Assembly (NCBI GenBank): GCA_020631735.1
Contig: CM036188.1
Coordinates: forward strand, 17,898,214-17,962,213
DNA length: 64,000 nt
Origin: Saccharum officinarum
Lineage: Eukaryota > Streptophyta > Magnoliopsida > Poales > Poaceae
Reading direction: 5' to 3'
Positions 47,127-58,723 of the stretch are shown one piece after another (the stretch's first letter is position 1; every line of letters begins with the position of its first letter). Under the pieces are notes generated by a model. The model was not told the origin of the DNA. It worked only from the letters and a program-made list of their open reading frames with translations, and ran no database searches. A program made the translations under genes and the position numbers.

Positions 47127-47730
47127 CCCACGAACCAGAGGGTACTTGCGTCGCAGGGAGTTCTTGTCCTCTTCCCGAGCAGATCCCTATCTATTTTTAA
47201 CTTGCCAGTTGCCTGCTGCCCTGATCGTCCGACCAACACCCGCAGATCAGTTTAAAAAAAACACCCGCAGATCCTCTCCCCACGTGTATTTCCTTATACA
47301 AGATAGATTATGCCCGTGTGTTACATCGAGACTGTAAAATTTTATCCGCACCTACGGCGACGTACGTGGCTTACGGCTTAGATGAACATAATGAGAAATT
47401 TACAAATCTAATTACATATACAAAATATAAAGCATATTTCATAACTTTCATCACCTATATATATCGTGTAGATCTAGTCTATAAAAACATAATAACATTG
47501 CTTTCGCTTTTCTTAATACTTGTGTGATTTATTATTATGCATTTTACAAGTTTAAGGTGATTTCAACATTTTCAGAAAATAATGAAAAGCTAATAAATGA
47601 TTTTGCATTGGGAAACGTAAACTATTTTCATATCTGTTTAGGCCTTCTCTGTTTTTTGTCTTTAGCTATTTATCAACTCTTCACATCCTTCTCTTTTCGC
47701 TAATGCTCGGTCACGGGCGACCAACCCCAT
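47127..47730. other. Intergenic, no gene recognised
   Basis: Begins with the copia target duplication CCCAC. A short repeated ACACCCGCAGATC occurs at 47237 and 47261. AT-rich from 47340 on, without a coding frame. Confidence 0.6.
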
Positions 47731-48700
47731 CCGGACGTCGTCTTCCTAGGCCTGCGCAACGGATAGGTCCAACAGGCGTGCTCATCCCCACTCGCACTTG
47801 TATCTAACGTCGGGGCATCACGCGCATCCCTGCCGCACTTCACCCCACATGTGCCCCATCCCCCACCGCGCGGCTGTCTCCCGTGCCTGCCGCGCCACAC
47901 CCCATCACCGCCCGCACCACTCCACCATCCTACGGCTCACCCCTATCCACCGGCACGCCCCCATCCACCTCACCCGTCACGGCCATGGCGGGCACCACAC
48001 CACCACCACCCCGGCGCCACCAGGAGGAGGTTGACGCTGCTCCGACCTTCGTCTCCCGTGGCCGGTCGAACCCCACTGGGTAGGCCATGGCCGCAATTGA
48101 AGCAATGTTTCAGGCGTTTCAGACTCGTGTCTCAAGGGTTTCATCTGAATGTTGCAAAAGTCGATTTGTGATGTTACACATGTTGTAATGACAATATAGA
48201 CATATTGCAAGCCTATGTTTAAGTGTTTCAGGTGTTTTAGACATTTGTTTCAAATGATTTCATCTGGATGTTTTAAAAGTTGATCTGGTGTTGCACATGT
48301 TGCAATGGCTATATATGCATGTTTCAAACGCATGTTTCAAGTGTTTCATCTGTTTTCAGATGTATGTTGCAAATGTTTCATCTGAATGTTTCAAAAGTAG
48401 ATCTTGCGTTGCAAGTCGCTGTCCGACTACTGCTGCGTCGTCGTGGTTCACGTGCCAGCGCCTGAGGCCTGTAGACACCTCCGCGGCGTGCATCCACAGG
48501 TGGGCATGGGTCGCGGTTTCGTCGTGCGAACGCGGGATGGGCGCAGGGGCGCGGTTCCGCTGTGTGGGGCTCGGGATGGGCGCGGGCCACAGTTCCAGAT
48601 GCTAGCGATGGTTGGGAATAGGACGGAGCGTGTGGGATGCGATGCAGGCATGGGGGCACAGGAGCTGCGTACAGACGCGGGCCTGGAGTCGGACGTCCGG
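47731..48700. repeat. MULE-like non-autonomous element B
   Basis: Left end CCGGACGTCGTCTTCCTAGG; the right end, read on the other strand, is CCGGACGTCCGACTCCAGGC, an imperfect terminal inverted repeat of about 25 bp. The body has the same plan as element A: GC-rich Pro/His-coding-like DNA, then a degenerate array of TGTTTCAAGTGTTTCATCTG and GAATGTTTCAAAAG motifs (48100-48400), then a GC-rich tail. No transposase. Classification as Mutator-like is inference from the long terminal repeats. Confidence 0.5.
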
Positions 48701-49518
48701 CCACTAGCTTTGTCTTTCTCTTTTTTGTCAGAGCGCTTTCGTTTCGTTTTTTTTAGACTTTCTTATTTCTGATTTGGTTTCTAATTGGAGCGTGCGTTAG
48801 TGAGAGTATCATTTCAATTTAAGTTGTGGAGGGAGGTGCTCGATCGACCGGAGGACGATCGTTCATAGTTTTTAGGTGTAGAGATATATAGAGAAGAGAC
48901 ATAAATAAAAGAAGAAAATAAGAAAACTTATATGCTTATCTACACTACTCGGTGGGTGCAATACTAACGATGCATTATCTCAACAATGCCTTAAGTACAT
49001 GATTTAAAATGAAAATTGATAGTAGCAGAAGTGATCACGTTTACTGCATGATTTAGGCCCGTTCGTCTCCTACGGAATCACTCCAGGAAGAATTTCCGGC
49101 CGGAATCGTTTGTCAATTTATATAATTTTTCTCTAGCCGGATTGATTCCTGGTGACATTTTGCCCAAACTGAACGAGCCGTTCAAATTAAAATCAAACAT
49201 ATTTTTCTGAAAATTAAGCCGTAGGTGGACAGCATTTCATCTCCACGATCGGAGCCATCAGTGGACAGCGACTGGAACGGCTGGTGAAGGCGTCGGGTGG
49301 CTGCCTTGTGCTCGTGTGACTATGACTGAGATCAGTGGATGTTGACGCGAGATGTGGACGTTCACGTCTGATCTTCGCACACGATGGATAGAAAGGGACC
49401 GTGATTTTTGTGATCTGAATATCAAAACCGGCAGGGAAGTATTGTCCGGCGGTCGAGAGCGTGTGCACAAAGCCAGATGTAGAGGGAATCATTTGACGCT
49501 TTTTAGATGTAGAGATTG
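48701..49518. other. Intergenic with a small MITE
   Basis: AT-rich to 49054, then the MITE listed separately. 49180-49518 is mixed sequence with GTGGACAGC occurring twice (49226, 49261) and no recognised gene; the minus-strand frame of 146 codons at 49214-49654 matches no family I know and overlaps the FBA duplicate. Confidence 0.5.
49055..49179. mobile_element. Small MITE with GGC(C/T)CGTTC ends
   Basis: 125 bp: left end GGCCCGTTCGTCTCC, right end on the other strand GGCTCGTTCAGTTTG, with GGAATCACTCC and CCGGATTGATTCC inside as further inverted blocks. This is a common small grass element type. No clear target duplication. Confidence 0.5.
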
Positions 49519-49684
49519 ATACTAACAAGCTTGTGCAAGTTAATAACATAAAACTAGCATGGTAATAAGTGCATAATTTTACTGCTGGTGTTGAGAAACA
49601 ATGATGGACACGGTCACCGGCTTGGGAGCGGCAGCCTGGCACGTGGCACCCCATTCAGCCTTCTTGGGGAAGAAAGACGACTTG
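49519..49684 (-). pseudogene. Duplicated FBA exon 1/intron 1 fragment (left half)
   Basis: Matches 63564-63774 of the FBA gene: intron 1 end ACATAAAACTAGCATGGTAA, then exon 1 codons for the transit peptide. About 48 bp of exon 1 including its splice donor is deleted (around 49601). At 49684 the match is interrupted by the CACTA element and resumes at 59625 after the TTG target duplication. It is a nonfunctional remnant of a tandem duplication of the gene's 5' end. Confidence 0.88.
49682..49684. repeat. CACTA target-site duplication (left)
   Basis: TTG, repeated at 59625-59627. The intact FBA gene has a single TTG at the matching site (GACTTGAGG, about 63774-63782). Confidence 0.85.
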
Positions 49685-50030
49685 CACTACAGGAAACGGG
49701 AGCTTTGCCGAGGGCCCAGCTTTGCCGAGAGCCAGACCCTCATCAAAGACTGCCTTTGCCGAGAGCCAACAAGGACACTCGGCAAAGGCTAGCTTTGCTG
49801 AGAGTCTGGCTCTCAGCAAAGACAGGCTCTCGGCAAAGGGGCCGTGCCAGGAACGGCTCCCGTTGTCATCACCTTTGCCGAGAGCCGCGCCGTTAGGCTC
49901 TCGGCAAAGAGGAGGCATTTGCCGAGCACCTGGGCGAGCACTCGGCAAATGTCACGTGGCCTAAAGCTGGGCCTAGGCCAGCAACCTTTGCCGAGCGCTG
50001 GCCACTCTGGCTCTCGGCAAAGAGGAAAGG
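49685..50030. repeat. CACTA left terminal and subterminal repeats
   Basis: About a dozen copies of TTTGCCGAG/CTCGGCAAA, often as head-to-head pairs around short spacers. In this superfamily such motifs bind the element-encoded TNPA-type protein. Confidence 0.85.
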
Positions 50031-50968
50031 TTTTTTTGAGTTTTGGACCCAAACTTTTTTTTGTAGCCCTTGCATATTGTATACAAGCACATGTTCAAAT
50101 TTGGGAGCTTTTTATAATATTTTGCTATATTTTATCAATTAATTTATTTTCTTTGTATTTTTCTCAAAAAAGTAAATTTGAACTGTAGGAGCATGAAATA
50201 ATAAAATATAGTCATTCAAAAAATGATATTCATGTTCGAGAGTGCATTTTGAGGTTGTATCCATAAACTCACCCAAAAGTTTGAATGTCTTGTATACAAA
50301 ACATGACCATCCATGTGTCGTAGAAGAGATTTTTAATTATATAAATTCCAAATGAAGTCCAAAAATCACGAAACTTGGCGACATGTTGTGTTATCGCATG
50401 TGGAGGGTGTGGAAAAAAATTCATAAGGTTTCGAGCAAGTTGCGACACCGGAATGTGATCACATGTGGAGATGTCTGGGTTTTAGACATCCGGTGTCGCA
50501 ACTTGCTCGAAACCTTATGAATTTTTTACCACAGCCTCCACATGCGATAACACGACACGTCACCAGGTTTCATGATTTTTGGACATCATTTGGAATTTAT
50601 ATAATTAAAAATCACTTTTCCCTCACATTCCTTGACATGTTACGTCAGCGAGAGAATTGAGATTTCATGTGTGGTTGTGGATACGGCCTCAACGTACACC
50701 AAATATCTTGACTATCATTTTTCGAATCATTGAGTTCTAATATTCCATGTACCTGCAGTTCAAATTTGAATTATGTGAAAATTTTTAAAGAAACAAGATT
50801 AATTAGTTAAATATAGCAAAAAAAAGTCAAATTAATGCCAAATTTTGAAATGTATTTAGAAATTGAGTCACAAGGACACAAAAAAAACTCAGCTCTAAAA
50901 TCAAAAAGAATAAAAAAAGTCAACACTTCTTTGCCGAGAGCCGGACTGGCCGGCCCTCGGCAAAGGGT
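49985..50968. repeat. Long imperfect palindrome within the CACTA element
   Basis: Arms of about 470 bp (49985-50451 and 50490-50968) around a 38-bp centre. The best-matching inner part pairs TTCATAAGGTTTCGAGCAAG and TTGCGACACCGG with their complements at 50490-50525. Pairing continues outward through ATAAATTCCAAATGA, the CCATAAACTC block and finally the CTTTGCCGAG motifs. A transcript through it would fold into a long hairpin. Confidence 0.75.
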
Positions 50969-51115
50969 CTTTGCGAGAGCCTGTCTATGTGCTCTCGGCA
51001 AAGGGTATTTTCTAAAAAAAATCCTCCTTATCCCCACCCGCCCCCCGCGCTGCCCGCACACACGCGCCCAACCCGCCGGCCGCCGCCGCCCGCGCCCCAT
51101 CGACGCTGGACACCG

Positions 51116-51534
51116 TGCGCCACCGCCGCCGACCAAATCTGTCGCCGCCGACTGACACCGCCCCCGCCCCTGGCCACCCCTCCCCTACCCCGCGCGCCGC
51201 CGCCAACGACCAAATCTGCCGCCACCGGCCGACACCGCCCCGCCCCGCCCTTGGCCCGCCCCTCCCATGCCCCGCGCGCCACCGCCGCCGACCAAATCGA
51301 CCGCCACCGGCCGACACCGCCCCCTAGCCCGCCCCTGGCCCGCCCCTCCCCTGCCCAGCGCGCCGCCGCCACCGACCAAATCCGTCGCCGCCGGCCGACA
51401 CCGCCCCCGCCCCGCCCTGGCCCGCCCCTCCCCTGCCCGCGCACCGCCGCCGTCGACCAAATCCGCCGCCGCCGGCTGACACCGCCCCCGCCCCCACCCA
51501 CCCCTGGCCCGCCCCTTCCCTGCCCCCGCGCCAC
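51116..51534. repeat. GC-rich minisatellite, about five 80-bp units
   Basis: Each unit contains CCGACCAAATC, GCCGACACCGCCCC and GGCCCGCCCCTCCC, with slight variation. Long frames on both strands here (up to 245 codons) are products of the repeat and not genes. It lies in the leader region upstream of the transposase gene. Confidence 0.8.
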
Positions 51535-52280
51535 CGCCGCCTCAACAGTGCTTTCTGGTGGCGTCGACTGGGCGACCACCGCCGCCTCCTCCACCACCTC
51601 TATGGTGTCTAGGTCTTCGTCGGTCCCTTCATGTTTGTACCTTAGCCTGGTCTTCGTCAGGTCCCTCGCCCTTCACCGGCGACGAGGACGCACCAGGTAT
51701 GCCCACCCCTCTGCTCCCCCTTGAAACTGACCACCCAAACCCTAGCTAACGTGATCTATTTGGGTTTTTGTACATGTTATGGAACTTCAATGTAAAGCTA
51801 CTATGTAAATTGTAGTTTATCAAAGGTGCAGAAGCCACTTTGATGAGTATTTGTTGCAATGCGCCTTTCTTTAATTTAAAATTTGCTTGGATGTGTGGCC
51901 TTCGTGCCATATATGTGCTGTCGGCCATCGAGACGGTTTTTTTGCAGGTTTTGGAAACCTCCCCGTGCAGGGGAGGTTATGCCGAAATTTTGTACTTATA
52001 GTGTTGTTTTTCTTGTTTTGCAGAGCAGGACCTGTCGGAGGGGACTCGGAGCACCTTGGCACAGCGCCGCCTCGCCACTGCACCGTCTCGCCACTGCACC
52101 GGTAACCTGTCTTCACCGCCACCTTAGGTATAATTAACCTCCATCCCTTATCGTTGTCATACGTAGGTCGTGTAACCCAGTTAGGCGTCTCCCGTCCGAA
52201 AGAGATATGGCCGTTGGTATGCGTGTCTGTGCATATTCGTCGGTCGTATCTGTTTTGGATTGTCCATGTTTTTTGGACAG
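51535..52280 (+). other. CACTA transposase leader
   Basis: Noncoding sequence between the minisatellite and the hairpin. 51950-51985 contains a short palindrome CCTCCCCGTGCAGGGGAGG. Confidence 0.45.
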
Positions 52281-52478
52281 CCCGTGGATGCGTAGATGGT
52301 TAGCTTCCATGTTTTGCTCCCGTCCGAGTCGAAGTTTCGGTAGCACCTCCCCGTTGTTCTCTGGATACACACTCTCCTTGCCAGGACGTGTATTGGGAGA
52401 ATAGCGGGGAGGTGCTGCCGAAATTCTGACTCGGGCGGGAGCAGAACATGGAAGCTAACCCGTCTACGCATCCATGGG
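52281..52478. repeat. Strong hairpin upstream of the transposase gene
   Basis: Arms 52281-52361 and 52397-52478 with a 35-bp loop. Paired blocks include GATGCGTAGATGG/CCGTCTACGCATC, TTAGCTTCCATGTTTTGCTC/GAGCAGAACATGGAAGCTAA and GCACCTCCCCG/CGGGGAGGTGC. It lies about 160 bp before the transposase ATG. Confidence 0.8.
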
Positions 52479-52596
52479 TGGGATTAGGACATATCCTTCA
52501 CCTATTAGATGGTAGGAACGCCATGTAGATGCAATCCACGGGTGGGATTAGGACCTGTCCTTCACCTATTAGATGGTAGGAACGCCATGTAGATGA
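52471..52596. repeat. Tandem duplication, period 64 bp
   Basis: Two units each containing GGTGGGATTAGGAC and CCTTCACCTATTAGATGG, then GGTAGGAACGCCATGTAGAT. The second unit ends about 45 bp before the transposase start. Confidence 0.85.
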
Positions 52597-52640
52597 AATT
52601 GTTGGTTTTATTACTCGCTTACACATGTATATGACAAAGG

Positions 52641-55600
52641 ATGGCTAACCGTGACTGGATGTACACGGGCTTTGCAAGTAAGAGTGATGAATGGATTAGG
52701 GGGGTGGAACATTTCGTGAATGAAGCATTTGACTCGGCTGTTGCTAAAGGGTCGAAACGGATGTCGTGTCCCTGCAGCGACCGTAAGAACTCAAAAAGAA
52801 AACTGCATAGAGAGATGTGGAAAGATATTCACAAGAATGGATTCATGCCAAACTATACCCGCTGGACCTTGCATGGTGAGCGTGATCATATGGCAGCGGA
52901 GGATGTGAGAGCACGCCTCAAGGATTTTGATGAAGATGTCGGGGTGGTCGACATGATGGTAGACATCAACGAGGCATGTGACAATGAAGGATCGGTGGAG
53001 GAGGATCCAGAGGAAACCGCAAAGGCGTTCTACTTGATGATGGATTCGGCACAGAAGCCCCTTCACGAGAATACAACAATGTCGCAACTCGATGGCATTG
53101 GATGCCTTTTAGCGTTGAAGTCACAGTTGAGCCTGAGCCAAGATGGCTTCGATCTCGTGTTGAAAGTTTTGGGCACAATGCTTCCAGAGGGTCACACGCT
53201 GCCGAAGAACACTTATGAGTCACAGAAACTCCTTGGTGCACTTAAGATGTCGTATGAGTCGATCCATTCTTGTCCTAAAGGGTGCGTCCTATTTAGGGGA
53301 GACGACCTTAAGGAAGCAACGCACTGTCCAAAGTGCAAAGCCTCTAGGTATGTGGAGGTAGAGGCCAGTGATGGCAACAACAAATAGTATAAGATCCCCG
53401 AGAAGGTCCTACGGTATCTTCCTGTCCTACCGAGGCTCCAACAGATGTACATGACAGAGGAGTCCGTGAAACAGATGACATGGCACAAGAAAGGCAAGAG
53501 ATACAGTGACAAGATGGTACATCCATCGGATGGTGAAGCATAGAAGTACTTCGATGAGTAGCATCCTAGCAAAGCGTCGGAGGCTCGGAATGTATGTGTA
53601 GCCTTTGCAACAGATGGGTTCAACCCGTATGGAATGATGGTGGCCCTGTACACATGTTGGCCCATGTTCGTGATCCCCCTCAATCTCCCCCTCGGCGTCA
53701 TGTTCGATCCCAAGAATGTGTTCTTGTCGCTGATAATACCTGGACACCCGGGCAGCAGTATGGGTGTTTCCATGCAGCCACTGTGGGATGAATTGCAACA
53801 TGCTTGGGAAAAGGGGGTACGAACATACGACCGAGCTACAAAGCAGAACTTCACAATGCATGTGTGGTACCAGTATTCAATGCATGACTTCCTGGCATAT
53901 GGCATATTCAGCGGGTGGTGTGTTCACGGGAAGTTCCCTTGCCTAGTATGCAAGGCCTCTGTGATGTTCACCTGGTTGGCTGAACAAGGGTGGCAAGTAT
54001 TCTTTGTTCGACAAGCATCGTCAATTTCTAGATGACGACCATGAGTTCAGACGAGACATCAAGCACTTCATGAAAGGTGTTGAAGTCACCGACACCATTC
54101 CTCAGATTATGAGCAGTGCTCAGGTCCTTACCGAGTTAGAGGACCTCGAAATTGATGACAAAGTTGGTTTTAAGAAGTATGGTGTGGAGCACATGTGGAC
54201 TCATATATCGGGCTTGACTAGGCTCCCCTACTTCAAGGACCTTCTTCTTCCACACAACATCGATGTAATGCACATAGAAAAGAATGTCGCCAAGGCACTC
54301 TGGGCAACACTCATGGACATAAAGTAAAAGTCAAAGGACAACGTGAAGGCTAGACTAGACATGGAACAGATGTGCGATAGACCAAAGCTAGTGATGAAGA
54401 CCCCTGCTCTTGGCAAGAATTGGAGAAGGGGCCCAGCCGATTACATCCTGAAAAGGGCCGATAGGAAGGAAGTACTGGAGTGGATCAAGGGGTTAAGGTT
54501 CCCCAATGGGTACGCGGCGAATCTGAGTAGGGGAGTGAACTTGAAGACTTTGAAAGTCCTAGGGATGAAGAGTCATGACTTCCACATATGGATTGAGCGG
54601 CTACTTCCTGCAACAACCCATGGATACCTCCCCAATCCAGTGTGGCGTGTCCTGGCAGAGTTGAGCTATTTCTTCCGACAGCTTTGTGCTAGAGAGTTAT
54701 CTCGGGCGGTGATTCTTGACCTGGAGCGTGTTGCACCTCTGTTGCTCTGCAAGTTGGAGATGATCTTTCCACCTGGCTTCTTTCTACCGATGCAGCATCT
54801 GATTTTGCACCTACCGCATGAGGCACGGCTGGGGGGTCCCGTGCAGGCCCGTTGGTGCTATCCAATCGAGAGGTGTCTAAAGATTCTTCGGAAAAAGTGT
54901 AGAAATAAAGTCAAAATTGAGGCTTCCGTGGCAGAGGCATTCATAGTGGAGGAGGTGTCGAACTTCACAACGACGTACTATACTGAGAACCTTCCCACCA
55001 GCGCATCCCCTCGTTACAACGCCGATGAGAGTTCATCAACCCTAAGTCTATTCAAAGGGCAACTCAGAAGAGGAAGCGCAGGTACCCACAAGCAGTTGCG
55101 AGATCGTGAGTGGCGCACTATCATGCTCTACGTGTTGATGAACCTTGACGAAGTGGAGCCTTATCGAATGTAAGTTCTCAATGAGCTTGTTACATACGCC
55201 ATCAATATCCTCTACATATCGAAAGAACAATGAGCTTGTCTCTTGTTTTTTCAGGAAGTTTGTGAAAGAACAATGGAAAGGGAGAAGGGCTCCCACCATC
55301 CAAGAAGAAGACAATCTTCTCAAAAATGTCGTGCCCGATTTTATTTCTTGGTTCCGTACGGATGCGGAAATGGATGGTGAATTGAAACAGGTTGCACTGG
55401 GCTTTGCTACAAGGGTCAAGTCATTCACCGTTTATGATGTGAATGGCTATCGCTTTCACACGAGAAGCCACGAGGAGAGTTGGCCCAACCTAAAGACCAC
55501 GTGCACAGGAGTTCGTACACCCGGCAACGATGACCGTGACTATTACGGCATAGTCGAAGAAATATTCGAGCTTGACTTTGAGGGCCCCCAAGCTCTTAAA

Positions 55601-56170
55601 CCAGTGGTGTTCAAATGCCATTGGTTTGATCCCGAGGTCATCAGAAGAGTCGATGACATTGGGCAAGTCAAAATTCAAAAAGATTTCATCTATAAAGGAG
55701 AAGATGTCTATATTGCGGCTCAACAGGCCACGCAAGTTTATTATCTCCCATGAGCGTGCCAAAAAGACAAGGATCTTGAGGGTTGGTACCTTGTGCACTT
55801 GGTATCGCCGTGTGGTAAAGCGTCTCTCCCAAACGATGATGACTACAACTATGACCCACAGGATAATAGCGGAGAGTTCTATCAACCTGAGGGGTTAGAC
55901 GGGCATTTAGAGATAGACATTCTTTCGCTGATGGGCATGGAAGGCGACAACGATGTCGATGAGGACAAGGGTGAAGTAGTGCAAGATGCTAAGGACTTAA
56001 TAATGCTTGAGGAATGGAGGGCTCAACGCGATAGACATGTTGTTGAGGACGATGGAGTTGGTGTTGAAAATGGATATGTCGAGGACCTTAGAGAGCTCGA
56101 CAATATTGACAGTGATGATGACTATAGTGACGATGAGCCAACCACTGCCGTTCGTGGAGATAATTTCTAA
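52641..56170 (+). pseudogene. CACTA TNP2-like transposase
   Basis: The ATG at 52641 starts the transposase-associated domain (MSCPCSDRKNSKRKLHREMW; Cys-rich). The TNP2 catalytic region runs from about 53390 (KVLRYLPVLPRLQQMYM; GFNPYGMMVALYTCWPM at 53620; IDVMHIEKNVAKALW at 54265). A DUF4218-like part follows (54500-55000, VLAELSYFFRQLCARELS) and, after a likely intron 55171-55255, a DUF4216-like part (YYGIVEEIFELDF, VVFKCHWFDP) and an acidic tail. The enzyme would cut the element ends. Stops at 53385-53387, about 53540 and 53560, 54325-54327 and 55751-55753 (several at Trp or Gln positions) and a frameshift near 53985 disable it. Confidence 0.88.
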
Positions 56171-56301
56171 TTCATGTAATACTGTATTTTTATTGTTATT
56201 ACTTTGCAATTATGTTTCGTTCATTTTGCATATCTTTGCAAATACTTCTTGTTTAATTGTACTAATTGGTTTAAGCTTTGTCATTGCAGGCATAGGACAA
56301 A

Positions 56302-58723
56302 ATGTCGGGCGGAAGGTGACCGTGCCGAAAGGGGGTCGCCTCGACCTTCATGAGGCACAACGACACCGATGACACGGACCTTTAGCCTCAGTTGGAGTCG
56401 TCCACGAGCAGGGACCGTGGACGGGGCCAGGTCACGGCATCTTTTAGCCCGATGGCCCAACCCGAGGAGGAGCACTTCGAGGGCGACCACGTCGGGGACG
56501 AGCATGAGGAGCCAGTTATCGAGGCAGCGAGTTCGTCTAGCTCGAGCAAGCTCTACGCACGGGGGATCACGCGCCTCCCTGACCGGGTGCCCGCGCCACA
56601 CACCCGGGCGTTGATCACACCTTGCGGTGATAGGTAAGTAACCATTCATGTTTTTATGATTAATTCATATGACATGTTGAAAATCAAACTTCAGACTAAT
56701 AATTTTTCGTAATGCCTCGTGCAGGAACTTTGTCAAAGTGGACGCGACGGAGTCACGCCATATCACTAGCATACAGGGCCTCCTGATTAAGAAGCACTAT
56801 CCCAGCTTGGTCGTGCACAAGGGGAAAGAGGAGCTGCCCTTTTACTGGCCACACTTCTCTAGCGTCGAGGCAAACGGCACCACTCTTGCGTAGGTCATCA
56901 AGGCCGAGTTCTGGGTAAGTCTTCAGTACTATGCATTCATAGGATGTTTTTGAAATAATGAAATGAAACATATATGATGTTTATATGCAGGAGTGGTTCG
57001 TGTGCCCGGAGGGGAAAGAGGTCGAGGCGGCGAAAGTCTAGGACAAGGTCTGCAGAGAGCGGCTGAAGGACATGTACTCCGAGGCGCACATCCAGTGCGT
57101 CATCTCCTACCACCATGAGGTGCTTGGCCAGAAGGTCACAAAGAAACAGGCCAGGGAGATGATCATGTTGCCCGACACTAACATCACCAGGGAGCAGTAC
57201 ATGCAGGTAAGTAGGAAACATTTATTGTGTTTCCTTCCTTGAAAAATAAGTATGAAACCTTAATTCTCATTCATCATATGACATGTCAAATGCACGTTGT
57301 CATGCAGTTTCCTGCTGATCGGTGCAAATCGCACATGGACTGCTGGGCCCAGATTGTGGACTCGTGGCAGAGGCCGGAGGCGTATGTGGAGCGCAGAAAA
57401 AGATGGGAGAACCGCCTGGCCGCGATGAGAGGGGCGTCACACCACCAGGGGAGCGTGCCCCTCCCAGGGTACATGGACACATATGTACGTTTCTGTTTTT
57501 TTTGTTTGTTTATTTATTTTTGCTAACGCTTTGTTCTCATTACGTTTAATCAACCTTGTGTTTTCCTCGCAGCGCAAGACCCACGGCAACGTGCCCATCA
57601 GCGAGTTTGTTGGGTACGCCCTGGCTAACAAGGGGCGAGCGTCGGATCCGAACAACGTCTACAACCCGCAGGACGGGCCCGACGCATACACCAACACTGC
57701 TGCCTACGAGAAGATGTCCGCGTACGCCACTGCAGCTCGCACGCGCCATGGGGACGACTTTGACCTTACCACCGAGCCACTGGACACGGACCTACTCATG
57801 AGGATGGGAGGAGGGAAGCAGCACGACCGGTACATGATTGCCCACAGCGCAATCAACCCGGCCACCGTACCCACGCTCCACGAGGTTCGGCAGGGGAGCA
57901 GCACGACCTCCGACGTCCCCATATGGCCTCGTCAGCCGAGCTCCGTGCAGCAGATGGCTGCGATGCAGACGGCGTTTCAGGTAACTACAGTTTTATCCGT
58001 CGTCCATTGGTTTTACATATGTACATCTCCTTTTGCATTGTTTAACCATCGCGGGTGTAATATTGCAGTCGCAGCTGGAGGAGTTGCGGGCCAGGCAGGA
58101 CGAGCTGCAGGAGGCCCATCGGCGAGAGCTGGCGGCCAGAGACGAGGCCCATCGGCGCCACATGGAGGCACAGCAGCAGCACATGCAGCGTCAGATCTCG
58201 GACCTAGTCAGCTACTTCCAGTCCATTCAGAGCTCTGGAGCGCCTCCACTACTTGCCTCGCTCTTTTGCTCCACCCCCTGTTCCACCCCCTGTTCCTGCC
58301 CCTGCAGGAAGTCCGGTGAGTATATATATATGTTTGTCTATTGCTTTGGCTTGTGCGGTCGTCCTGCAGGTACTAATGAGATCGCTTATATATTGTGCAG
58401 CATCAGTCGTGGGGTTCGAACCCGACCCCTTCACCAGGCAGCGGGTGGCAGGTTAGTCCTTATGGCCACCCGAGTACGCAGCACATGTGGCCTGGTGCGC
58501 ATCCACAGCACGGCCACCCTGGGTTGTCCGACAGCCCTCCTCCGCGCCCCGGGTACTCGTACCCATACCAGTCGGCGCTAGGGCAGGCCATGTGGGCGCC
58601 GTGGCAGGTGGGAGCTCTCCACACCCTGGGGGGCACTCACCCTGGTCGGCGTGGCCATATGGGGGCTCGGGACACGACGGAGGCTACGGTGACGACGGGT
58701 CGGAGTCACAGCACCAGGGGTGA
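56302..58723 (+). pseudogene. CACTA second gene (Transposase_24 / TNPA-like)
   Basis: Multi-exon gene with GT-AG borders. An acidic Ser-rich start lies at 56390-56634. FVKVDATESRHITSIQGLL begins at 56728, EWFVCPEGKEVE at 56991 and FPADRCKSHMDCWAQIVDSW at 57306. KTHGNVPISEFVGYALANKG (57577) is the Transposase_24 signature, followed by a coiled-coil (EELRARQDELQEAHRREL, 58078) and a Pro/Gly/His-rich C-terminus. Family members bind subterminal repeats. In-frame stops occur near 56382, 56892 and 57042 and a shift near 58625; the start is uncertain because the first ATG at 56302 soon meets a stop. Confidence 0.8.

Noticed and set aside
51012..51724. Frames of 60-245 codons rich in Pro, Ala and Arg on both strands
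   Set aside because: They arise from the GC-rich 80-bp minisatellite; several frames are open at once and none has a domain.
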